Source: Ustilago trichophora
Lineage: Eukaryota; Basidiomycota; Ustilaginomycetes; Ustilaginales; Ustilaginaceae
Assembly (NCBI GenBank): GCA_900323505.1
Contig: OOIN01000010.1
Coordinates: forward strand, 620,001 to 684,000
DNA length: 64,000 nt
Reading direction: 5' to 3'
Shown: positions 56,671 through 64,000 of the stretch, piece after piece
How the letters are laid out: every line of letters starts with the position of its first letter
How positions within the stretch are numbered: the first letter of the stretch is position 1
Made by a program: the position numbers and the translations under genes
Notes under the pieces: model-generated
What the model was told of the DNA's origin: nothing
Seen by the model: the letters and a program-made list of their open reading frames with translations, nothing else
Database searches by the model: none

Positions 56671-58980
56671 CTACACGTATCGCTCCTCGAGAGCAATACC
56701 CTCCTTCTCGAGCTCGAGGCGGATGGGGTCGCAGATGTCCTTGGTGTAAGGAGCGAGGATTCCGGTCTTGGAGAGAGCGGGGTGGCCCTCAAGAATGAGA
56801 CGGGTGGCAATGGCGCAGGGAACACCGACGAGCTTGGCCATCGATGAGGTGCCGTGGGGGATACCGTAGTCGAGTAGGGTCGAGGTAAGGGTCTTGTGCT
56901 CTCCGCTGGCGGTCTCGATCTCAAACTTGTGCTGGAGCATGACCATGTCGCGCTCGCCGGGGGCGTAGGCGCACTTCTCCTCGAGAGTGGCGCAGAGCGA
57001 GTCGAGAGGGTTACCGGCGACCTTGGCGGCCTCCTGCTCGGCAGTGCCGCGGACAGTGACGGGAGCCTTGGTGGAGAAGAGGTCGAGCCATCGGAGACCG
57101 CGGATGATGGTCTCCTCCTCCTGAGCCGACTTGAACGAGACCTTGGCCTTGATAGCAGCAATGATGTCCGACTCGGAGGTCGAAGAAGCACCGACCATCT
57201 TGGCGGTGACCTCGGCCCAAGAGGCTTTGGCGTTGTAGGCGAGGAAGTCCTTGGCCTCCTCATCGAGGAAGCCGAGCTTGACGAGAGCAAGGATGAACTC
57301 GGGGAAGCCCTGGTATCGGAGAGTGCCACGGATGACGGTCTCGGCCTCGGGAATGTTGTACCACTGCTTGAAGGGGGTCGAGTCGCGGTTGGGGTAAGCA
57401 ACAAAGGCGAAAGCAGGGTTGATGTAGAAGCTCTTGGCAGCGGCCATGAGCTCGGGGCCAGAGACGGTGAGCTCCTGGCCATCCTGCCAGAACTTGGCAG
57501 TGTTTCGCAGGGCAAGGAGGACACCACGCGAAGACCACGAGAACTTGTAGCCGAGCGGGTTGTCCGCGGCCTCGGGAGCGGGCAAACCACCGCAGTAGGA
57601 GAGGAACGACTTGATCTTGCCACCCTCGGCGTGGACATCGTCGATGGCCTTGACGGCGTAGAGGTGGTCAAGACCAGGGTCCAGGCCGATCTCGTTCATA
57701 ACGGTGATACCAGCCTTGGTGATCTCGGGCTCAAGAGCACGGATAGCGTCCGAAACGTACGAGGTGGTGACGACGTTGACCTTGTGCTCGCAAGCGGCCT
57801 TGATGACGGCGGCGTGGTAGATGTAAGGGATCAGAGAAATGACAATGTCGTGGCCCTTGATGATCTCGGAGAGGGCGGCAGGGTCGTTGACGTCGACCGA
57901 GGCGGCAGTGGCATTGTGGAGACCCTCGATGAGGCGCTGCGAGTTCTCGAGCTTGACCGAGGCGACGGTGAGGCTGTACTCGGGGAAGCGGGTGACGTAC
58001 TCGGCGAAGGGCTTGGCAACGTAACCGGAGCCAAGAAGAAGAATCTTCTTGGGGGCACGCTGGGCCTTAGAGAGACCATCGCCCGAGGGGATGACGCGGC
58101 CAGGAGCAGGAGCACCGTCCTCAATGACCTTGCGGGCGAACTCGGGGACAGTGAAGGCAGCCCTGTGGACCTGCGAATTGTAGTATCGGCAGCCAGGGAC
58201 CTCACGGAGGGGCTCGCGGAGGTTGTGGCTGGCGTCCATGGAGCAGACGACGAAACCGATCTGACCCGAGGGGTAGGTGGGGATGGTGGTGAAGGCGTAG
58301 TCGGCGACGGGGAAGAGCTCCTTGGTGGATCGGTGGAGCTCACCGATGAGGCCAAGGTGGATCCAGACACACTCGCCCTGGGTAGAGATGTGTCCTCCGG
58401 GCTTGAGGGCCTCCTTGAGGAGAGCAAAGTATGGCTGCTGGAAGAGAGCCTCAGCGGGGCCGACCGGGTCCGAGGAATCGGTAATGATGACATCGAAGCT
58501 GCCCTTGTTCTTGGGGTCCTGGAGGAACTTGAAACCGTCACCGATGATGACCTTGGACTTGGGGTGAGTAAGACCCTCGGCCATCTTGGGGAGGTACTGG
58601 GTGGAGACACGGGGGACAGCCTCGTCAATGTCGCAGAGGATTGCCTCCTTGACCGAGTCGTGCTTGACGACCTCACGGAGGACACCACCGTCACCACCAC
58701 CGATGATGAGGACACGCTCGGGGTTGGGGTGCGAAGCGAGGGGAAGGTGGGCAATCATCTCCTGGTAAGCGAACTCGTCACGCTCGGAGCACTGGATGAC
58801 ACCGTCGAGGACGAGGACATTGCCGAAAGTGGTAGACTCGAAGACGAGAACATCCTGGTAGAGGGACCTCTCGTGGTGGAGGATGCGCTGAACCTGGAGG
58901 CTCATGGCCTGACCGGGCCACTGAGAGTTGGTCTCGCTGAACCATCCATCGCGGATGTTGGGGTGAGTGAGGACGACCAT
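56671..58980 (-). CDS. SPE-SDH: Spermidine synthase-saccharopine dehydrogenase fusion
   Basis: Bifunctional enzyme of 769 residues. Residues 1 to about 292 are spermidine synthase (aminopropyl transfer from decarboxylated AdoMet to putrescine): GGGDGG at 94-99, [14 protein letters not shown] with the catalytic Asp at about 163-176, and [10 protein letters not shown]. After a short Pro/Gly linker, residues about 311-769 are saccharopine dehydrogenase (Lys9-type, a late step of the alpha-aminoadipate lysine pathway): Rossmann [12 protein letters not shown] at 313-324, [13 protein letters not shown], and [16 protein letters not shown]. Start at 58980 ([14 protein letters not shown]) matches spermidine synthase N-termini; the 37 codons above it do not. 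One exon with strong codon bias. This chimera is known from basidiomycetes, including Cryptococcus and Ustilago. Divergent from TAF11. Confidence 0.97.
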   Translation of the reverse strand: MVVLTHPNIRDGWFSETNSQWPGQAMSLQVQRILHHERSLYQDVLVFESTTFGNVLVLDGVIQCSERDEFAYQEMIAHLPLASHPNPERVLIIGGGDGGVLREVVKHDSVKEAILCDIDEAVPRVSTQYLPKMAEGLTHPKSKVIIGDGFKFLQDPKNKGSFDVIITDSSDPVGPAEALFQQPYFALLKEALKPGGHISTQGECVWIHLGLIGELHRSTKELFPVADYAFTTIPTYPSGQIGFVVCSMDASHNLREPLREVPGCRYYNSQVHRAAFTVPEFARKVIEDGAPAPGRVIPSGDGLSKAQRAPKKILLLGSGYVAKPFAEYVTRFPEYSLTVASVKLENSQRLIEGLHNATAASVDVNDPAALSEIIKGHDIVISLIPYIYHAAVIKAACEHKVNVVTTSYVSDAIRALEPEITKAGITVMNEIGLDPGLDHLYAVKAIDDVHAEGGKIKSFLSYCGGLPAPEAADNPLGYKFSWSSRGVLLALRNTAKFWQDGQELTVSGPELMAAAKSFYINPAFAFVAYPNRDSTPFKQWYNIPEAETVIRGTLRYQGFPEFILALVKLGFLDEEAKDFLAYNAKASWAEVTAKMVGASSTSESDIIAAIKAKVSFKSAQEEETIIRGLRWLDLFSTKAPVTVRGTAEQEAAKVAGNPLDSLCATLEEKCAYAPGERDMVMLQHKFEIETASGEHKTLTSTLLDYGIPHGTSSMAKLVGVPCAIATRLILEGHPALSKTGILAPYTKDICDPIRLELEKEGIALEERYV

Positions 58981-59831
58981 TTTGTGTTCGGGAAAGGATC
59001 GATGAGAAGGACGAGGTGGTAGTTCAAGACGAAGGTGTGGGCGATAAGACTCCAAAGCATACAGTACTCGCACACACTCAGAGAGACACACAGGTCGAAT
59101 CAGAAATCTAGCTCAACCCACTCGGACTCTTTGCAATCGAGGCCTTTCCTGGTGTAACTGAAATGGAAGCACATCTTCGGCGTTGTAGCGGCACGAGCGC
59201 TTGCAAATTGGCACAAATTTTCTTCCAAAATGTCACAAAAACCTTTTTTTTTTTTTTTTTTTTTTTGTCCTTTTTTTCTTTTCTTCTTCTCTTCTTCTTG
59301 TGGACCGTGAGCACCGTATCGGTTTCGGCTAGATTCCGGTAGCTGTTTCCCCCATCACACAATCAATCGCAACTCTTTTCCCCGCCAAAGCAACTTCCGG
59401 TACGCTATATCGAAAGCTGAAGCCTTGTTAGCTTAGAGTAGGCAGAGTACAAGTGTCCTGTTCAGGTCCATCTGCAAAGACGGACAGCAAAGTCTCAACA
59501 CGTGTTGGCGAAAAAGGGCGCTCGGCGAGGCCCCGAGACGATATCGGAGAAATGCCGTCTTGGGAGAAGTTGTGGCTTGTTCGATGTAACATTTGCGTCG
59601 GAATTCAAAGATTGTGCACACCTCAAAATCTGACACCTCTTGCCGTCACGTGCGCCCTTTCACAAGTGGAGCTACATGCTTCTCGCAGCTTGTGACACTT
59701 GCATCCGATCCATCACTTGGTATCCATAGCATTGACAGGTTCCTCAGTGGCCATTCCTGCACAAAAATAAAGCTGAGCCTACAGAAAGCTCTACTTCGAC
59801 ACCTGGCAGAACAGGTAGCCAGCGTGCTGCC
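58981..59831. promoter_or_regulatory. Divergent promoter SPE-SDH / TAF11
   Basis: 851 bp holding both promoters. It includes a 23-base T-run (59244-59266), flanked by more T-rich sequence to about 59300, which should exclude nucleosomes, and TACAGTAC near 59060. No gene seen. Confidence 0.55.
59244..59266 (+). repeat. Poly(dT) tract
   Basis: Twenty-three consecutive T between the divergent SPE-SDH and TAF11 genes. Confidence 0.9.
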
Positions 59832-61346
59832 ATGTCGTCAACCCAAGCACCGGGCAATGGCAACGTGTCGCAGCACTCCGACATGCCACCCATCACGAGC
59901 GAAGGTGTTATCCCATCATCTTTCTTCGACATGCCCATGGACTTTGGGCCCGCAAATGGCAATGTGGACTTTAACTCGATGTCTGGCTTCCCATCAGGCG
60001 ACCTTCCAATGTCGGACGCCACCAACTTTGATGCGCTGACCGCACAGATTGCAGCATCCATGCCGTCGATGCCCGCCGCAGCTTCCTACCCCATGGCTCA
60101 GCCTTCGAGCATGCCAGATATGCCCCAAACATATCCAATATCAGCTGGCATCAAGATCGAGATGGATGACCCTGCTTCCGTAGCTGTCTCTCCTCCGACG
60201 CCTGCTGAAGGATCGACGCCGAAGCCAGCCGCTACCAAGGCAAAGAAGCCCCCCAAACCAAAAACAGAAGGTGCAGAAGCCAAACCCAAAAAACCAAAAC
60301 AGAAGAAGCCTGCTGTATCGGCTGCCACAGATGCTGCTGCATCTGCCGAGTCATCAAAAGATGGAGCTGCTCCAACAGCACCTAAGCCAAAGAAAGCACC
60401 CAAGAAGAAAGCAGCAGATAAGGATAAGGCCAAGGATGCGGCACCCTCGGCCACAGCCTCGCCGGCGCCTTTTGCAACACCCGCTTCTCCATCCAAAGAG
60501 ACCAAAGGCAAATCAAAGAAAGTGACTGGGTCGAAAGCGGGTGGGAAAGGTGCTAGCAAGGCCAGATCTTCCACAGCCAGATCTGCTTCCAGAATGTCCT
60601 CCATTGGGAGAGACGCCGCAACTCCAGCAACGTCGCGCGTAGGCAGTCAAAGGCCGCAGGATGACGCCAACGATGACGAGGAACCAGCGCCTATATCGCA
60701 AGCACCACAGGAAGACGAGGAGGCCGAAGATGAGGAAGCTGAAGCAGATGATGGCGTAGAGGAGCTTGGCAAGGATCACTTTTCCACTCAGGAGGCTATC
60801 TATGCCGCGCAGCAGCGCAACATGGGGTTCGTACCATTCGTGCGCACTATACATCGAACCGGCCTCGAAACGATTACTGACTTTTTCAAACAACTGTGAT
60901 TTTGCCTTTTCCGTACAGCCTGCTGTCAATGGTGATGGACGAAGACCAACTAGACCGACACATGGCCTCCCGTCGTGGTGCTCTGAACAAAACCAGCGTC
61001 CGAAAGCTCGTCAACCATGTCCTCTCGCAATCCGTCTCGCAGCACGTCGCCATGGTCGTCTCAGGTGTCGCCAAGATCTTTGTCGGTGAGATTGTCGAGA
61101 AAGGTAAGCTTCGATTCCACCCGCCTTTCTGCCCATTTGCAGATCGCTGACACATTCCCCCTCTCCGCTTTATTCCTTTCAGCCCGCGAAATCCAAACGC
61201 AACGAGGAGAACAAGGGCCCCTTAGACCAAATCACCTACGCGAAGCTCACAGACAGTACTATCTCAAACGCGAGCGTCCAGGTTTCTACCCGCCGGGCAC
61301 CAGCACTGGCTTCCCCGGCGTCGGAAAACGCAGGCGCATGTTCTAA
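59832..61346 (+). CDS. TAF11: TFIID subunit TAF11, three exons
   Basis: Histone-fold subunit of TFIID that pairs with TAF13. Exons: 59832-60826 (donor GTTCGT), 60919-61103 (donor GTAAGC), 61183-61346; phases 2 and 1 join correctly to give 447 residues. The histone fold is in exons 2-3: MDEDQLDRHMASRRGALNKT, then LVNHVLSQSVSQHV, VVSGVAKIFVGEIVEKAREI and PLRPNHLREAHRQYY, all matching TAF11. Exon 1 codes a 330-residue low-complexity N-terminus: first Met/Ser/Pro-rich, then Lys/Ala/Pro-rich, then an acidic EDEEAEDEEAEADDGVEEL stretch just before the fold, the acidic region also found in other TAF11 proteins. The first donor, GTTCGT, departs from GTRNGT. The end GVGKRRRMF is basic. Confidence 0.92.
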
Positions 61347-61537
61347 CCACCTTATCGCATCAGATGCACAGCGCGATCTACAGAGTGCTCGGCATTGCAG
61401 CAATTCGTTCTCATTTGTACTATTTCTATCAATCGTCGTGCATCCAGCAAGCTGTACTATTAATCAATTCGTATCAACAAAAAGTTCCGAGACGTTGCTC
61501 GCTAAAGAAGAAAGGAGAGAATAGGGCACATGCCCAC

Positions 61538-63462
61538 TCAGAGCTTGGAGGTAATCTTGCGCTTTTCTTTGAACGTTTCGGCGGGGAGCTTTTTGGCCAT
61601 CTCCCTCATCTCGCGGCGGAGGATCTTGCCCGAGGCGGTCTTGGGGATTGTGTCGATGCTGGGTGGTGGAAATTTCGATAACAGAATCATGGAAAAAGTT
61701 AGCATTCACACCTAATTACTCATTCGAGCCTGAAAGAAGGGGAGGAGGGAGGCACCTACAAAGTAACACCGCACAGATGCTTATAGCGCACCTTGTTATC
61801 AGCGACGAACTTGAGAATCGACTGTTTGATCTCCTCTTCTTCCTTTTTGCCCGCCGTGCTTGTCCGTTTCCTTGCATCTTGCGAAAGCGAAATGAAAGCA
61901 AACGGTAATTCACCCGCCGCTTCATCCTGAATACCAATCACGCCGCAATCTGACACATCTGGGTGATCCAACAGGAATCCCTCCAATTCTGCGGGTGCCA
62001 CTTGGAATCCTTTGACCTTGATCAACTCTTTAAGCCTGTCGATGAAGAATACATCTCCGTCTTTGCTAATCTTGACCTCATCACCGCTGCGTAACCATCC
62101 ACCGGGAAGGTAAGTTTCCTTGGTAGCTTGTTCGTTGTTGGTGTATCCGAGGGTGATCTGGGGACCGCGTAACCAGAGTTCTCCCAACTCGTCATAACCG
62201 ACTTCCTTTCCTTCGGAGTTGACAACTTTCGCCTCGGTGTTGGAGATGAGGCGACCGGCAGAGCCCATAACAGCAGCCTCACCGACGGGGAACATGGTGG
62301 TGACGGAACAGGTCTCGGTCATACCGGATCCTTGACCCCAGTCGAGTTGGGGAAAGACTTTGGTGAATTGTCGACTGAGATCGTCGGAAAGCGGGGCAGC
62401 ACCCACCATGGCAAAACGCGCCACTTTTCGTAATTCTTCCAGGTACGGTGGAACGCTAGGGTCTTTGCAGAACAAAACGATTTGTGGTGGAACCAGCCAC
62501 CAAACACTGATTCGATACTTGATGATGGTCTTGATCATCGCTTCGATACCTCTGAACTTACTCATCACCAAGTTGGCGATTCCGGCATAGAACGTAAAGT
62601 GCAAACAGGTTGACAACCCGAAGATGTGACATTGGGGCAAGACGCCCAAAGAAACGTCTTTGCCAGGACAGAATCGACCGGGGGCACCGATGGTGTTTCC
62701 GACCTTGTTGTGGGCCATAGTCTGAAGCGCATTTGATGTCACGGCATAATGCTGGATCGCAACACCTTTTGGCAAGCCCGTCGTTCCCGAGGAGAAGGAT
62801 AGGAAAGCGATCTTGCTCTTTCCTTGACCTGGCTTGAGCTTGTATCGCGTGGAAGAGAGGATAGCGTCACCTTGAGATTTGACGAGCTCGCGACCTTCCT
62901 CGATGAGGCCAGCGAGGGTCCATGCTCCTTGAGACTTACGTTGGATTCTACCGTAGTTGGACTCGGAAAACTTGAGAACAGTGACCGGTTCCTGAATGAT
63001 GACTACACGGTCTCGGGGGATGTTGGCCAACTTTGCCGCCTCAAAACCGTTCTTGAGGGACACTGCGTCCTCGCTGACGAACAAGAGCTTGGAATGAGAC
63101 GCCTCGAGCTGAAACGCTAGCTCCTTTGCCAAGAATGCCGGGTTGGCGGGTGAAATCGTAGCACCCAGACGATGCGCAGCCCACACAGCCATTGGGAAGT
63201 AGATGCTGTTGGTAGCGTATATACCCGCTCGAGTGTCGGGTTTGATACCGCACTTCTCTGCGAGGGCGACAGAGAGAAGATCCGTGTTCTCCTTGGCTTC
63301 TTCAAAAGTCCACTTCTGGGCCGTCACTTCGTCGATAAATAGCGGAAGGCCTGTGTTGCGCAGATCGGGCCGGCTAGGTGGGAAGTACTCATACATGCAT
63401 CCGTAAACGTCGAGGTCATCGGGAAGATCCTTAACGGGGTCTGAGGTCGAGGTGAAAATCAT
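61538..63462 (-). CDS. 4-coumarate-CoA-ligase-like acyl-CoA synthetase, PTS1, two exons
   Basis: ANL-superfamily enzyme that adenylates a carboxylic acid and joins it to CoA. Exons: 63462-61760 (donor GTAGGT) and 61658-61538 (after CACCCAG); phase 2 gives 607 residues. Seen: P-loop SFSSGTTGLPKG at about 222-233, QGSGMTETCSVTTMF, ELWLRGPQITLGY, SGDEVKISKDGDVFFIDRLKE and, only in exon 2, the catalytic-lysine motif PKTASGKILRRE. The last residues are SKL, the canonical peroxisome-targeting signal 1, so the enzyme is expected in peroxisomes, probably acting on an aromatic or fatty acid before beta-oxidation; the substrate cannot be told. If the 101 nt intron is kept, translation stops after VTL and both the catalytic Lys and the SKL are lost. 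Confidence 0.9.
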
Positions 63463-64000
63463 CTTGCCTTTGTGCGACTCTTGCGTTCGAGTTCTTTGCG
63501 TTAGCAGTGGGAGTGAATTGCGTGCGTGGACTTTAATGGTGAAGGAGAGTTGGACTCGGTCAGAAAGGAATGGGAGATGGGCAGCGATTGAAAGGGAGGT
63601 GAGAGCAGAAGACGTAGTTAGTCGCTGTTGGCTCTAGCGCGCGACCATGCTCAACAACAACAACAGTAACAAAAGGTGAACGAAGAGCTCCCCGAATCTA
63701 TTGCCGGCCTCAGAGGGAAATCCGCACTCTGTGCCTGCCAACCCCGCCTTTTCCTTTCGACTTTCATTTTGGTACTCCACACACGAAATATGTTTAACCG
63801 AGCAGGAGGCAAAATAGGAAGAGTTGCACAACATTTCGTGGGCATGGCTGAAGAATTCCCCGCAAAATCTGATTTTCTCTACCAGATTAACGCGTGATGA
63901 TTCTTGTGGAGTGGTCTTTGCTCACCCTGACCATGGCCATGGCAATTCTTGGCAGCAGCTCTACCAGATAGGAGGTGGCAAAGGTTGGCCGGTATTGCTG
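63463..64000. other. Promoter of the CoA ligase gene and right edge
   Basis: Upstream region of the acyl-CoA synthetase gene. The short frame at 63676-63897 shows no domain. Whether another gene begins beyond the right edge cannot be seen. Confidence 0.4.

Noticed and set aside
56896..59022. 708-codon plus-strand open frame antisense to the SPE-SDH gene
   Set aside because: It mirrors a gene with strong third-position G/C bias, which removes antisense stops; the protein is Val/Leu/Gly/Asp-rich and matches no family.
63676..63897. 73-codon frame at the right edge
   Set aside because: Short, no domain, lies in the promoter of the CoA ligase gene.

Overview
The window looks like nuclear DNA of a basidiomycete fungus, most likely a smut (Ustilaginaceae, Ustilago/Sporisorium-like). 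Three things point there. One gene fuses spermidine synthase to saccharopine dehydrogenase, an arrangement known from basidiomycetes. Many long genes have no intron, and the introns present are short (92-211 nt) and lie near the start codon. Leaders are rich in CT tracts and the proteins carry Q/S/G/P low-complexity tracts. Species and chromosome cannot be fixed from sequence alone. I see no rRNA, tRNA, CRISPR array or intact transposon.

Layout. 0-14 kb: a mitochondrial ClpX-type unfoldase cut by the left edge, a membrane-anchored pirin, condensin SMC2, the NEDD8 E1 regulatory subunit (Ula1/NAE1), and dynactin Arp10 divergent from it. 14-18 kb: HSP10 and HSP60 head to head around a shared 1.1 kb promoter. 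18-24 kb: a SWAP-type splicing-factor-like gene divergent from five-exon mago nashi, then beta-tubulin. 26-35 kb: YPP1/TTC7 (PI4-kinase complex), SNF1 kinase and a VCX1-type Ca2+/H+ exchanger, all on the plus strand. 35-39 kb: two genes for unknown, probably secreted proteins. 39-46 kb: mitochondrial helicase IRC3 divergent from a four-exon CENP-K-like gene, then a Zn2Cys6 transcription factor. 46-56 kb: about 10 kb with no convincing gene, ending at a third small secreted-protein gene. 56-64 kb: the SPE-SDH fusion divergent from TAF11, then a peroxisomal 4-coumarate-CoA-ligase-like enzyme.

Most of the window is housekeeping: mitochondrial protein quality control (ClpX, Hsp10, Hsp60), chromosome structure and segregation (SMC2, CENP-K-like, tubulin, Arp10), RNA processing (SWAP-like, Mago) and signalling (Snf1, Ypp1). 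Five divergent pairs share short promoters. Introns were read by eye from splice signals, phase and protein-family continuity. They restore complete proteins for Hsp10, Mago, beta-tubulin, Ypp1, CENP-K-like, the zinc-cluster factor, TAF11 and the CoA ligase.

I found no clear new multi-gene system. The most interesting signals are the shared HSP10/HSP60 promoter with a heat-shock-element-like site, coding first exons of 3-26 nt, a peroxisomal targeting signal that exists only after splicing, a recurring TACAGTAC/GTACTGTA motif between genes including a 70 bp nested hairpin, and three cysteine-free secreted proteins of unknown function near the gene-poor block.
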